Source of the DNA: Pseudomonas sp. Tri1
GTDB taxonomy: Bacteria > Pseudomonadota > Gammaproteobacteria > Pseudomonadales > Pseudomonadaceae
DNA: 64,000 nt
Reading direction: 5' to 3'
Assembly: GCF_017968885.1 (NCBI RefSeq)
Contig: NZ_CP072913.1
Span: forward strand, 62,001 to 126,000
A program made the translations under genes and the position numbers. This document shows, piece after piece, positions 1-8,590 of this stretch (the stretch's first letter is position 1; each line of letters opens with the position of its first letter). The notes under the pieces are model-generated. The model saw only the letters and a program-made list of their open reading frames with translations. It searched no databases and was not told the DNA's origin.

Positions 1-515
1 GCCGCCATCATCACCAGCACGGCCACGATGATTGCCGCCACCATCACCGGTACATGGGAGACCATGCCGACTGCGGTAATGACCGAGTCCAAGGAGAACA
101 CGATGTCGATGATCGCGATCTGGATGATGGTGTAGATGAAGTTACCACCCTTGCCCGAAGGCTCTTCGTTGGTTTCATCTTCGCCTTCCAGCGCGTGGTA
201 CATCTCCTGGGAGCTTTTCCACAGCAGGAACAGGCCACCGAAGAACAGGATCAGGTCACGACCGGAGATGCCCTGGCCGAACACTTCGAACAAATCAGCA
301 GTCAGGCGCATGACCCAGGTGATGGACAGCAGCAACAGGATCCGCGTGACCATGGCCAGCGCCAGGCCGAAGATCCGGGTGCGCGCCTGCATATGCTTGG
401 GCATGCGGCTGACCAGGATCGAGATCATGATGATGTTGTCGATGCCCAGGACGATTTCCAGGGCGGTCAAGGTAAAGAAGGCAACCCAGATTTCCGGGTT
501 GGTCAGCCATTCCAT
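1..515 (-). CDS. TerC/YgdQ-family integral membrane protein (3' end outside window)
   Basis: The frame opens at an ATG at 515 (N-terminus MEWLTNPEIWVAFFTLTALE) and runs off the left edge, so about 171 residues are visible and the C-terminus is missing. The segment LEIVLGIDNIIMIS near residues 19-32 and DIVFSLDSVITAVGM further on are the paired acidic membrane motifs of the TerC family. The pattern matches the short YgdQ-like branch, whose members are multi-pass inner-membrane proteins proposed to handle metal ions. Several hydrophobic helices are visible. The exact substrate is not known. The following gene is the CitMHS transporter on the same strand, with a gap of about 60 bases. Confidence 0.85.
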   Translation of the reverse strand, partial: MEWLTNPEIWVAFFTLTALEIVLGIDNIIMISILVSRMPKHMQARTRIFGLALAMVTRILLLLSITWVMRLTADLFEVFGQGISGRDLILFFGGLFLLWKSSQEMYHALEGEDETNEEPSGKGGNFIYTIIQIAIIDIVFSLDSVITAVGMVSHVPVMVAAIIVAVLVMMA

Positions 516-576
516 GTGAGTTCCTTTGAGCGAGTGTTAGGCCACGCCACCGAAGGCAGCGCAGCGGGCATTGCTT

Positions 577-1884
577 TTATAGAGTGCTGAACAGCGGAAA
601 AATCCCCATCAGCAACGCGGCGAACATTATGCACAGGCAAACCAGCACTGCCCACTTCAAGGTGAAGCGCTGGTGATCGCCGAACTCGATCCCGGCCAGG
701 GCCACCAGCAGGTAAGTGGACGGCACCAGCGGGCTCAACAGGTGGACGGGCTGGCCGACGATGGAGGCACGGGCCATTTCCACTGCCGTGATGCCGTAGT
801 GACTGGCCGCTTCGGAGAGCACCGGCAACACACCATAGTAAAACGCGTCGTTCGACATGAAGAACGTGAATGGCATGCTTACCAGCGCCGTGATCACCGC
901 CAGGTACGGGCCGAGGAAATCAGGGATCACCGCCAGCAGGCTTTTGGACATGGCATCGACCATGCCGGTGCCGGACAGGATGCCGGTGAAGATACCCGCC
1001 GCGAAAATCAGACCGACCACCGCCAACACGCTACCGGCGTGGGCCGCGACGCGGTCTTTCTGCTGCTGCAGGCAAGGGTAGTTGACGATCATCGCGATAC
1101 TGAAGGCCACCATGAACAGCACCGGCAGCGGCAACAGGCCTGCGATCAGGGTGCACATCAGGCCCAGGGTCAACGCGCCGTTGAACCAGATCAGCTTCGG
1201 ACGACGGGCGTCCGGGAACTGGGAAACGCTGATTTCGCTGTGGTCGATTTCATCACCGGCCAGGTGCAGTTCACCCAGGCGTGCACGCTCACGTTTGCCG
1301 TACATGTAGGCAATCACCAGGATCGCCACCACACCGGCGGCCATCGCAGGAATCATCGGCACGAAAATATCCGACGGATCGACATGCAGCGCACTGGCTG
1401 CGCGGGCCGTCGGGCCGCCCCAGGGGGTCATGTTCATCACGCCACCGGCGAGGATGATCAGGCCAGCCATGATCCGTGGGCTCATGCCGATGCGGCTGTA
1501 GAGCGGCAGCATCGCGGCCACGCAGATCATATAAGTGGTCGCGCCGTCACCATCGAGGGAAACGACGAGCGCCAGAACGGCGGTACCGACCGAAACTTTC
1601 AACGGGTCGCCCTTGACCAGCTTGAGGATCTTGCGCACGGCCGGGTCGAACAGGCCGGAGTCGATCATCAGGGCAAAATACAGAATCGCGAACATCAGCA
1701 TCACCCCGGTCGGGGCGAGCTTGGTGATGCCCTCGAGCATCATCGGGCCGATCTTCGGCGCGAAGCCACCGAACAGCGCAAACAGGATCGGGATGATGAT
1801 CAAGGCGATCAGCGCGGACAGGCGCTTGGTCATGATCAGGAACATGAACGTGATGACCATGGCGAAGCCAAGGAAAGTCAGCAT
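577..1884 (-). CDS. CitMHS-family citrate (metal-citrate/H+) transporter
   Basis: This 435-aa protein is almost entirely hydrophobic, with about 11-12 predicted membrane spans and a cytoplasmic loop rich in charge near residues 190-215. It has the length and motifs of the CitMHS family (SLDGDGATTYMICVAAMLPLY and NMTPWGGPTARAASAL), which imports citrate complexed to divalent metal with protons across the inner membrane. The ATG at 1884 follows a GGAG Shine-Dalgarno sequence (GGAGTATTTCCTATG). The gene is probably a single transcription unit, with its control region in the 310 bases upstream. The metal preference cannot be read from the sequence. Confidence 0.88.
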   Translation of the reverse strand: MLTFLGFAMVITFMFLIMTKRLSALIALIIIPILFALFGGFAPKIGPMMLEGITKLAPTGVMLMFAILYFALMIDSGLFDPAVRKILKLVKGDPLKVSVGTAVLALVVSLDGDGATTYMICVAAMLPLYSRIGMSPRIMAGLIILAGGVMNMTPWGGPTARAASALHVDPSDIFVPMIPAMAAGVVAILVIAYMYGKRERARLGELHLAGDEIDHSEISVSQFPDARRPKLIWFNGALTLGLMCTLIAGLLPLPVLFMVAFSIAMIVNYPCLQQQKDRVAAHAGSVLAVVGLIFAAGIFTGILSGTGMVDAMSKSLLAVIPDFLGPYLAVITALVSMPFTFFMSNDAFYYGVLPVLSEAASHYGITAVEMARASIVGQPVHLLSPLVPSTYLLVALAGIEFGDHQRFTLKWAVLVCLCIMFAALLMGIFPLFSTL

Positions 1885-2195
1885 AGGAAATACTCCAGGC
1901 GTGGCGCGGCGGGCAAAGGCGAACCGGACAGGTCAGCGCAGGATGCAAGGCTCAAGGCGGACGGATGGAGTGGGTGTAGCGGGACGGATAGCAGCGGACA
2001 TCAGAATCACCATTGTTGTTGTTAAAAGGGCCGAGCGAGCTTTTCAGCACTCGCTTCTGGCCACCGGTCTTTTGCCGGTAGTGGGGCGATCCTAATCGCG
2101 CAAGCTTTCAGCCAGCTTTCGCGGCTGGTGATGGCTGATGAGTTGTCGATGATGTTTCCACGGGCGCTATTGCCTTGGGGCGAGGGGATAGCAAA
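1885..2195. other. Intergenic region upstream of the CitMHS gene
   Basis: These 311 bases separate the start of the CitMHS transporter from the stop of the DOPA dioxygenase-like gene, both on the minus strand. The region should carry the CitMHS promoter and the 3' end of the neighbouring transcript. I see a short inverted repeat around CCGGTCTTTTGCCGG but no convincing terminator with a T-run, no REP element and no credible open frame. Confidence 0.5.
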
Positions 2196-2534
2196 TCAGG
2201 GGGTTGCTTTAAACGCTGAAAGATCCAACGGCCGCACCGCCCCCATCCAGATCGCGTGTTCGGTGTGATCCATCAAGTCATCGCCGGTATCCGGGTGCAT
2301 GAAAATCACCAGGCCTTTGCGATTGAGCGCCAGCCACGGCAGGACCACGCCGATGTACTGCGGATCGAACGCCAGCTGACAGCTCCAGTCCGGGTGTGGG
2401 CCGACTGGGCGCTGGTGGACGCGGCCCATTTTCAAAGGGAACAGCCGCGATGCTTCTTCGCACAGTGCTCTGGCCTGGTCGATGGTATTGGCGTCGAAAT
2501 ACACGTGGGCGTGGTAACCCTTGATCCGCTGCAT
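2196..2534 (-). CDS. DOPA 4,5-dioxygenase family protein
   Basis: A 112-aa protein starting MQRIKGYHAHVYFDANTIDQ. The HAHVYFD motif at residues 8-14 and later FMHPDTGDDLMDHTEHAIWMG are typical of the small DOPA 4,5-dioxygenase (PF08883) family, in which conserved histidines bind iron. Fungal members open the ring of L-DOPA; the bacterial role is not established, so aromatic ring-cleavage or a related reaction is only inferred. The ATG at 2534 has an AAGGAG Shine-Dalgarno sequence six bases upstream. The gene is divergent from the Rossmann-fold protein at 2620, leaving an 85-bp shared promoter interval. Confidence 0.82.
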   Translation of the reverse strand: MQRIKGYHAHVYFDANTIDQARALCEEASRLFPLKMGRVHQRPVGPHPDWSCQLAFDPQYIGVVLPWLALNRKGLVIFMHPDTGDDLMDHTEHAIWMGAVRPLDLSAFKATP

Positions 2535-2619
2535 CTGTCACTCCTTGATAAAGAGGCCGAACCCTTGCCGTTTTCCGCGGGTCAGAGGCCTTATACGCGG
2601 AAAAAAAGGAAAAACAGCC

Positions 2620-3279
2620 ATGAAAAATGCCGAAACCCCGGCCGTCAAAGTGGTGCTCTATGGTGCCATGAGCAGCCTCGGCAGTGCGTTGATGGCTGAA
2701 ATGCTGCGCCGCCAGCATGAAGTCATTGCCATTCTCGACGATCTCACTGCCCTGGCTCCACGCCCAGGCCTGCGGACCAAGACCGGCGACCTCTACGATC
2801 CCGAGCGGGTCAAGCAAAGCGTGGCCGGTGCCAGCGCCGTGGTGTGCCTGCTCAATGCACCGGGGTTGCCGATGAACAGCGAACAAGTGGAGCGCACATT
2901 GATTCCGGGGCCCGTGGAGCAAGTATTGGCCGCCGACGCACTGATCGCCGGAATGCAGGCGGCGAGTATTTCCCGGCTGTTTCTGGTGGGCGACTTCGCC
3001 AGTCTCGACGAGGAGCTGGCGGACGACGATTTGCAGCGCCATGCCGCCGAAGAAGTGCTCGATGCCCTGAAGAACAGCACCTTGCAATGGACCTTGATCA
3101 ACGCGCCTTACGCCGCGCCAGGCTTGGGTATCGAGCATTTCAGCCAAGTCAGCACGAGCCTGGAACCCGGCATGGCCGAATCCCTGGAGCGGCTCAACCG
3201 AGTGGCGGTCGGCATTGCCGATGAGCTGCGCTTGAACCTGCACGTGGGCCAGCATGTCAGCTTCGTGGCCGCCAACTAG
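2620..3279 (+). CDS. NAD(P)-binding Rossmann-fold oxidoreductase (NmrA/SDR-like)
   Basis: A 219-aa protein beginning MKNAETPAVKVVLYGAMSS. The first strand and loop (VVLYGAMSSLGSALMAEML) form a dinucleotide-binding fold resembling the GxxGxxG motif of atypical short-chain reductases, though the glycines are relaxed. Middle segments (SISRLFLVGDFASLDEE, LQWTLINAPYAAPG) fit the NmrA/YwnB-like NAD(P)H-binding group. The frame extends upstream to 2521, but the ATG at 2620 has an AGGA about eight bases away and gives the normal N-terminus. Substrate unknown. It is divergent from the DOPA dioxygenase-like gene and followed by a REP element. Confidence 0.7.
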   Translation: MKNAETPAVKVVLYGAMSSLGSALMAEMLRRQHEVIAILDDLTALAPRPGLRTKTGDLYDPERVKQSVAGASAVVCLLNAPGLPMNSEQVERTLIPGPVEQVLAADALIAGMQAASISRLFLVGDFASLDEELADDDLQRHAAEEVLDALKNSTLQWTLINAPYAAPGLGIEHFSQVSTSLEPGMAESLERLNRVAVGIADELRLNLHVGQHVSFVAAN

Positions 3280-3297
3280 CCGTGGACTTCGCCCCCC

Positions 3298-3340
3298 GTG
3301 GCGAGGGAGCTTGCTCCCGCTGGGCTGCGAAGCGGCCCCA
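3298..3340. repeat. REP-like palindromic element (GTGGCGAGGGAGC type)
   Basis: The core GTGGCGAGGGAGCTTGCTCC contains the self-complementary GGGAGC/GCTCCC arms and is followed by GGGCTGCGAAGCGGCCCC, a second short inverted repeat. The same core recurs at 6910, 8557, 19358, 19459 and 44515 in this window, always between genes. It lies just after the stop of the Rossmann-fold gene, convergent to the LysR gene. Confidence 0.75.
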
Positions 3341-3376
3341 CAAGGACGGTGACGCACTCAAGTCCCCGCCACGGAC

Positions 3377-4327
3377 TCAAACAGCAATCGATGGCAACGG
3401 CAACCCGGTGAGCGATTCGGCGCTGTTGGCCTGTTCCTCCATCAACCAGTCCACAAACAGCCGGATAAGCCCGCCGCGCCGTTTACGCTGGGGCAAGACC
3501 ACGTAATACCCCAACCGCGACAGCACCGTTTCAGCGATTGGGCGGCATAGCAGCCCTTGAGCCAATAAGTTATCCACAAGGTGGCGCCAGCCGATGGCCA
3601 CGCCTTGGCCGCCAATCGCCGCCTGGATAAGCAAGGTGTAGTTGTCGAACCGCAGCTGGCCGGGCGCCGGTGGCGAGGTGATGCCCAGCTCACGGAATAC
3701 GCCGCTCCAGTCGAACCAGTTGCTGCTGTTTTCCCCACGCAGATGCAGCAGCGCGAACTCCGACAAGGCATGGGCCGGCAAGGGCAGGGGGCGCTCCTTG
3801 AGCAAGAGCGGGCTGCACACCGGAAAGACTTCTTCGCTGAACAGCCAGCGACTTTCGCCCTGTTTGAAGCGACCGTCGCCGAACAGTACGGCAACGTCGA
3901 TATCCGTGCGCAACATGTTGTGGTTGCGCTCGCTGGTCACCAGGCTGACGTCCACTTGCGGGTTGGCCGCGTGAAACCTATGCAGTCGCGGCATCAGCCA
4001 ATAGGCGGCGAACGCGAAGTCCGTGGCGACTTGCAGCACCTCGTGCTGATGCTGTGCGGTGATTGCGCTCAGCCCGGCATCGATACTCTGCAAACCGGCC
4101 TGTACTTGCTCGAACAGGATAGTCCCGGCCTCGGTCAGTTCGATGCCACGGTAGATGCGGTCGAACAACCGCGTGCCCAGTTGTTCTTCCAGGCGTTTGA
4201 TCTGCTGGCTGATGGCCGGTTGCGTGGTGCCCAGCTCAACCGCTGCCGCCGTAAAGCTGCGATGGCGGGCCGCCGCTTCAAAGGCACGGAACAGGTCCAA
4301 GGACAGGTCACCCAAGGCTTCATACAT
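3377..4327 (-). CDS. LysR-family regulator of choline-O-sulfate utilisation
   Basis: A 316-aa LysR-type regulator. Residues about 8-67 form the winged helix-turn-helix (LDLFRAFEAAARHRSFTAAA, then LGTTQPAISQQIKRLEEQLG), followed by a periplasmic-binding-like effector domain. It is encoded divergently from betC with only 114 bases between starts, the usual arrangement of a LysR activator and its target. The sequence is of the GcvA/choline-sulfate regulator type, so control of the betC cluster is a strong contextual inference. The effector, presumably choline-O-sulfate or choline, is not shown by sequence. Confidence 0.85.
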   Translation of the reverse strand: MYEALGDLSLDLFRAFEAAARHRSFTAAAVELGTTQPAISQQIKRLEEQLGTRLFDRIYRGIELTEAGTILFEQVQAGLQSIDAGLSAITAQHQHEVLQVATDFAFAAYWLMPRLHRFHAANPQVDVSLVTSERNHNMLRTDIDVAVLFGDGRFKQGESRWLFSEEVFPVCSPLLLKERPLPLPAHALSEFALLHLRGENSSNWFDWSGVFRELGITSPPAPGQLRFDNYTLLIQAAIGGQGVAIGWRHLVDNLLAQGLLCRPIAETVLSRLGYYVVLPQRKRRGGLIRLFVDWLMEEQANSAESLTGLPLPSIAV

Positions 4328-4441
4328 AAGCTGTGCTTATCCTAGTCATTACTTTGCATGGGCTTTACCCCAAAAGGTGGGGGCTCCATGCTCAATCGCA
4401 GCAATATCGCATAACTGTCTACTATGGAATGCCGCGAATAC
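4328..4441. promoter_or_regulatory. Divergent control region between the LysR gene and betC
   Basis: The 114 bases between the two start codons must carry both promoters and the LysR operator. I see the GC-rich inverted segment ACCCCAAAAGGTGGGGG but cannot assign a specific T-N11-A box with confidence. The betC start used here, ATG 4442, has GGAATG upstream; the ATG at 4424 lacks a Shine-Dalgarno sequence. Confidence 0.55.
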
Positions 4442-5956
4442 ATGAAGCGCAAGAACATTCTTTTCATCATGGCCGATCAAATGGCCGCGCCAATGTTGCC
4501 GATCTACGGTCCTTCGCCGATCAAGCTGCCCAACCTGTCGCGCCTGGCCGACCAAGGCGTGGTGTTCGACGCTGCTTATTGCAATAGCCCGCTCTGCGCG
4601 CCGTCACGCTTCACCCTGGTGAGCGGCCAGTTGCCCAGCAAGATCGGCGCCTATGACAACGCTGCGGATTTCCCTGCGGACGTCCCGACGTATGCCCACT
4701 ACCTGCGGCGCCTTGGCTACCGCACGGCGCTGTCCGGCAAGATGCACTTTTGCGGGCCGGACCAGTTGCACGGCTACGAAGAACGCCTGACCAGTGACAT
4801 TTATCCGGCCGATTACGGTTGGGCGGTGAATTGGGATGAGCCACATGTGCGGCCGAGCTGGTACCACAACATGTCTTCGGTGTTGCAGGCCGGGCCCTGT
4901 GTGCGCACCAATCAGTTGGATTTCGATGAAGAAGTGGTGTTCAAGGCCCAGCAATACCTGTTCGATCACATCCGGGAGGACGGGGACCAGCCGTTCTGCC
5001 TGACGGTCTCCATGACCCACCCACACGACCCGTACACGATTCCCAAGGCGTTCTGGGATTTGTATGACGACAACGACATCCCGTTGCCGCAGACCCCGGC
5101 GCAAACCGAGCTCGACCCGCATTCCCAGCGCTTGCTGAAAGTGTACGACCTGTGGGGCAAGCCGCTGCCTGTGGATAAGATTCGCGATGCCCGTCGCGCG
5201 TACTTCGGCGCCTGTAGCTACATCGACAGCAATGTCGGCAAGCTGCTGCGAACCCTGGAAGACACTGGTTTGCTGGACGACACGATCATCGTGTTTTCCG
5301 GCGACCATGGGGACATGCTCGGCGAAAAGGGCCTCTGGTACAAAATGCACTGGTTCGAAATGGCTGCCCGTGTGCCATTGCTGATCAGTGCGCCGGGGCA
5401 GTTCGCCAGCGGCCGGGTGAGCGCAGCCGTGTCCACCGCCGACTTGCTGCCGACCCTGGTGGAGCTGGCCGGCGGCACGCTGGAGCCGGGCTTGCCGCTG
5501 GATGGCCGTTCACTGGTGCCGCATCTGCAAGGGCAGGGTGGGCATGACGAAGTCTTCGGTGAATACATGGCCGAAGGCACTATCAGCCCGTTGATGATGA
5601 TTCGCCGTGGCCCGTGGAAGTTCATCTACAGCGAAGATGACCCGTGCCTGCTGTTCGATGTGCGCAACGATCCCAAGGAGCTGGAAAATCTCAGCCTATC
5701 CTCCGAGCATCAATCGCTGTTCGCCGATTTTCTCGCTGAGGCGCGCGCCAAGTGGGACATTCCGACGATTCACCAACAGGTGCTCGCCAGTCAGCGACGC
5801 CGCCGTTTCGTCGCCCAGGCCCTGGCCTTGGGCAAACTCAAGAGCTGGGACCACCAGCCGCTGGTGGACGCCAGCCAGCAGTACATGCGTAACCACATCG
5901 ACCTCGACGATCTGGAGCGCAAGGCCCGTTATCCACAACCCTGCCAAAACCAATAA
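4442..5956 (+). CDS. betC: Choline-sulfatase
   Basis: A 504-aa type I sulfatase that hydrolyses choline-O-sulfate to choline and sulfate in the cytoplasm. The N-terminus RKNILFIMADQMAAPMLP carries the metal-binding aspartate of the alkaline-phosphatase superfamily. SPLCAPSRFTLVSGQ contains the CxPSR sulfatase signature, whose cysteine is converted to formylglycine. FSGDHGDMLGEKGLWYK is the second metal motif. The C-terminal region (HQQVLASQRRRRFVAQAL) is characteristic of choline-sulfatases. The ATG at 4442 is preferred over the in-frame ATG at 4424, which lacks a ribosome-binding site. It is followed after 15 bases by the ABC binding protein, suggesting one operon. Confidence 0.93.
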   Translation: MKRKNILFIMADQMAAPMLPIYGPSPIKLPNLSRLADQGVVFDAAYCNSPLCAPSRFTLVSGQLPSKIGAYDNAADFPADVPTYAHYLRRLGYRTALSGKMHFCGPDQLHGYEERLTSDIYPADYGWAVNWDEPHVRPSWYHNMSSVLQAGPCVRTNQLDFDEEVVFKAQQYLFDHIREDGDQPFCLTVSMTHPHDPYTIPKAFWDLYDDNDIPLPQTPAQTELDPHSQRLLKVYDLWGKPLPVDKIRDARRAYFGACSYIDSNVGKLLRTLEDTGLLDDTIIVFSGDHGDMLGEKGLWYKMHWFEMAARVPLLISAPGQFASGRVSAAVSTADLLPTLVELAGGTLEPGLPLDGRSLVPHLQGQGGHDEVFGEYMAEGTISPLMMIRRGPWKFIYSEDDPCLLFDVRNDPKELENLSLSSEHQSLFADFLAEARAKWDIPTIHQQVLASQRRRRFVAQALALGKLKSWDHQPLVDASQQYMRNHIDLDDLERKARYPQPCQNQ

Positions 5957-5971
5957 CGTAAGGGGAAGCGC

Positions 5972-6892
5972 ATGCAAAAGTTATCCACAGTACTGACCGC
6001 TGGGCTGCTGGCGTTGAGCAGTGCTTCGGCGTGGGCCGAGCAGAGCTGCGAAACCGTGAAGATGGCCGACCCGGGCTGGAGTGACATCGCCGCCACCAAT
6101 GCCATCACCGGTTTCCTGCTGGACGGGATGGGCTACAAGGCCAAGGTCGACACCCTCGCGGTGCCGATCACTTTCGGCGGCCTCAAGGATGGCCAGGTGG
6201 ATGTGTTCCTGGGTAACTGGATGCCAGCACAGCAGGGCTTCTACGATAAATTCGTGGCCACCGGTGATGTCACGCAACTGGCCAAAAACCTGGACGGTAC
6301 GGAATTCACCCTGGCGGTACCGGACTATGTCTGGGACGCGGGTGTGCATAACTTTGCCGACCTGAACAAATTTGCCGACAAGTTCGACAAAAAGATCTAC
6401 GGCATCGGTTCCGGCGCCCCGGCCAACCTCTCCTTGAAAGAAATCATCAAGACCAATGACTTCGGCATGGGCGAATGGAAACTGGTGGAGTCCAGCGAAC
6501 AGGCGATGCTGGCGGAGGTCTCCCGGGCGGTGAAGAAACAGAAGTTCGTGACCTTCCTCGGCTGGACACCACACCCGATGAACGTGCAGCTGAAAATGCA
6601 CTACCTCAAGGGCGGCGAGAAGTACTTCGGCGACACCGGCAGTGTGTATACGCTGACGCGCAAGGGTTATGCACAGGCGTGCCCGAACGTTGGCAAGCTG
6701 TTGACCAACCTGAGCTTCACCCAGGAAATGGAAAACAGCATCATGGCCGAGGTGGTGAACAACAAAGTCAGCAACGCCGATGCGGCCAAGGCCTGGATCA
6801 AGGCCAACCCGGCGGTGTTGGATAAATGGCTGGACGGCGTGAAGACCCTGGATGGCAAGGATGCGTTGGCGGCGGTGAAGGCCAAGTTATAA
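5972..6892 (+). CDS. Choline/betaine ABC transporter substrate-binding protein (ChoX-like)
   Basis: A 306-aa periplasmic protein with a clear signal peptide (residues 1-22, cleaved near ASAWA-EQ). It belongs to the OpuAC/ChoX substrate-binding family; the aromatic-rich ligand pocket is suggested by MADPGWSDIAATNAITGF, VFLGNWMPAQQ, and WTPHPMNVQLKMHYL. It should capture choline or choline-O-sulfate and pass it to an ABC importer. No permease or ATPase genes are next to it, so it must work with a transporter encoded elsewhere. An AAGGGGAAG Shine-Dalgarno sequence precedes the ATG. It is co-oriented with betC, 15 bases away. Confidence 0.9.
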   Translation: MQKLSTVLTAGLLALSSASAWAEQSCETVKMADPGWSDIAATNAITGFLLDGMGYKAKVDTLAVPITFGGLKDGQVDVFLGNWMPAQQGFYDKFVATGDVTQLAKNLDGTEFTLAVPDYVWDAGVHNFADLNKFADKFDKKIYGIGSGAPANLSLKEIIKTNDFGMGEWKLVESSEQAMLAEVSRAVKKQKFVTFLGWTPHPMNVQLKMHYLKGGEKYFGDTGSVYTLTRKGYAQACPNVGKLLTNLSFTQEMENSIMAEVVNNKVSNADAAKAWIKANPAVLDKWLDGVKTLDGKDALAAVKAKL

Positions 6893-6909
6893 CGCTGTGA
6901 CGGGCTCTT

Positions 6910-6937
6910 GTGGCGACGGAGCGTGCTCCCTCGCCAC
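6910..6937. repeat. REP-like inverted repeat between binding protein and SulP genes
   Basis: GTGGCGACGGAGC and GCTCCCTCGCCAC form a 13-bp inverted repeat with one mismatch, separated by two bases. It lies 18 bases after the stop of the binding-protein gene and could reduce read-through into the SulP gene or stabilise the upstream mRNA. Confidence 0.7.
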
Positions 6938-6988
6938 GGGTGTTCGCCGGCCTGATACTCTTGCGCCAAACCCCATCCTTGAGGCCCC

Positions 6989-8557
6989 ATGGCTATCCCC
7001 ACCCGCCATTCACTCTTCCCTTTCCTGAGCTGGCTGCCGCGCCAGACCCGCGCCAGTGTCGGTCGCGATCTGATTGTCGGCCTGAGCGGTGCGATTCTGG
7101 CCTTGCCGCAATCCATTGCTTACGCGCTGATTGCCGGTTTACCACCTGAATACGGCTTGTACGCGGCGATTGTCCCGGTGTTGATCGCTTGCCTGTGGGG
7201 CTCGTCCTGGCACCTGATCTGCGGACCTACGGCGGCGATTTCCATCGTCCTGTATGCCAGCGTCAGTCCTCTGGCCGTGCCCGCCACTGACGACTACGTG
7301 ACCTTGATCCTGTTGTTGACGGTGTTGGCCGGTCTCTTCCAGTGGCTGCTGGGCTTGTTGCGTTTCGGTGCGCTGGTGAATTTCGTTTCGCACTCGGTGG
7401 TGCTGGGGTTCACCCTGGGGGCGGCAGTGGTGATTGCGCTGGGGCAGTTGCCGAACCTGCTGGGCCTCGATCTGCCGAACGAAGCGACGGCGTTGAAAGG
7501 TTTGCTGATGTTGCTCGGCCACATCCAGGCTGTGGATAAACCTTCGTTGCTGCTGGGAATCGGCACGTTGGTGCTGGGTGTGGTGCTCAAGCGCTTGCTG
7601 CCACGTTGGCCGAGCCTGTTGATAACCTTGGTGATCAGCAGCCTGGTGGTCTGGCTGTGGCCGGCGATGTTCGGGCATGTGGCGCTGGTCAGTGCCTTTG
7701 CCGGGCGCTTGCCACCTTTCACGCCGCTGCCGCTGGACCTGGAACTGATCCTGCGATTGTTGCCCGGCGCCGTCGCGGTGGGCATGCTCGGACTGGTCAC
7801 CAGCCTGTCCATTGCTCGCTCGCTGTCGGTACGCTCCGGGCAATTGCTCGATGCGAATCAGGAGGTGAGGGCGCAGGGGCTTTCCAACATAATTGGCGGA
7901 TTTTTCTCCGGATCTCTGTCGGCCGGTTCCTTTACCCGCTCCGGCCTCAGCTATGACGCCGGGGCCTGCTCACCCTTGGCCGGGGTATTCTCGGCCCTAT
8001 GGGTGGCGCTGTTTGCGGTCGCTGGCGCGAAATTGATCGCGCATATCCCGATTCCGGCCATGGCCGGCAGCATTCTGTTGATCGCCTGGGGGCTGGTGGA
8101 TCATCGCGGCATCCGCGCGTTGTACCGCGTGAGCCGCGCCGAATTCGTGGTGATGAGCCTGACCTGCCTGGCCACGTTGCTGCTGGAGCTGCAAACCGCC
8201 ATCTATGCCGGTGTGTTGGCCTCGCTGTTCTTTTACCTCAAGCGCACTTCACAGCCACGAGTACAACATTCCCATGAAGGGGAAGCAGACATCCTACGGG
8301 TTGGCGGCTCGATCTTTTTTGGTGCCAGTCATTACTTGCAAGTGCGCTTGCAACGACTGCAAGCGCAGCGGGTGGTGATTGATGCCCAGCAGATCAACTT
8401 CATCGATTATTCCGGGGTGGAAATGCTCCACCAGGAAGCCCGGCGCCTGCGCAGTCAGGGGCGTAGCCTGACGTTGCGCAAGGCCAGGCCGCATGTGGTG
8501 GAGGAGTTGAAGAAGCTGGAGGGGCCGCAGAACTGCCCGATACTTTTCGAGGATTGA
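6989..8557 (+). CDS. SulP-family anion transporter with C-terminal STAS domain
   Basis: A 522-aa SulP permease. Residues about 20-410 hold 10-12 membrane helices including the family signature GLSGAILALPQSIAYALIAGLPPEYGLYAA, here as two adjoining pieces, and QNIIGGFFSGS-like NIIGGFFSGSLSAGSFTRS. Residues about 430-520 form a STAS domain with the conserved DYSGVEML loop. SulP proteins move sulfate, bicarbonate or related anions. Its position after betC and the choline-binding protein suggests uptake of choline-O-sulfate or handling of the released sulfate; this is inference. The ATG at 6989 has a GAGG five bases upstream. Confidence 0.87.
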   Translation: MAIPTRHSLFPFLSWLPRQTRASVGRDLIVGLSGAILALPQSIAYALIAGLPPEYGLYAAIVPVLIACLWGSSWHLICGPTAAISIVLYASVSPLAVPATDDYVTLILLLTVLAGLFQWLLGLLRFGALVNFVSHSVVLGFTLGAAVVIALGQLPNLLGLDLPNEATALKGLLMLLGHIQAVDKPSLLLGIGTLVLGVVLKRLLPRWPSLLITLVISSLVVWLWPAMFGHVALVSAFAGRLPPFTPLPLDLELILRLLPGAVAVGMLGLVTSLSIARSLSVRSGQLLDANQEVRAQGLSNIIGGFFSGSLSAGSFTRSGLSYDAGACSPLAGVFSALWVALFAVAGAKLIAHIPIPAMAGSILLIAWGLVDHRGIRALYRVSRAEFVVMSLTCLATLLLELQTAIYAGVLASLFFYLKRTSQPRVQHSHEGEADILRVGGSIFFGASHYLQVRLQRLQAQRVVIDAQQINFIDYSGVEMLHQEARRLRSQGRSLTLRKARPHVVEELKKLEGPQNCPILFED

Positions 8558-8590
8558 CCGTGGCGAGGGAGCAAGCTCCCTCGCCACGGT
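8557..8590. terminator. Perfect palindrome filling the sulP/aroE convergent gap
   Basis: ACCGTGGCGAGGGAGC, two bases, then its exact reverse complement: a 16-bp perfect stem that occupies the whole gap between the two convergent stop codons. It is built from the same core as the GTGGCGAGGGAGC REP elements. No strong T-run flanks it, so action as a bidirectional terminator or mRNA-end stabiliser is inferred from position. Confidence 0.65.

Noticed and set aside
673..2025. A 450-codon plus-strand open frame over the citrate transporter
   Set aside because: It is the antisense reading of a well-supported CitMHS gene; its composition (runs of Q, R, H, D) is typical of shadow frames in GC-rich DNA.
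4424..4441. Upstream ATG for betC at 4424
   Set aside because: No ribosome-binding site precedes it and the extra six residues do not fit the sulfatase N-terminus, while ATG 4442 does.
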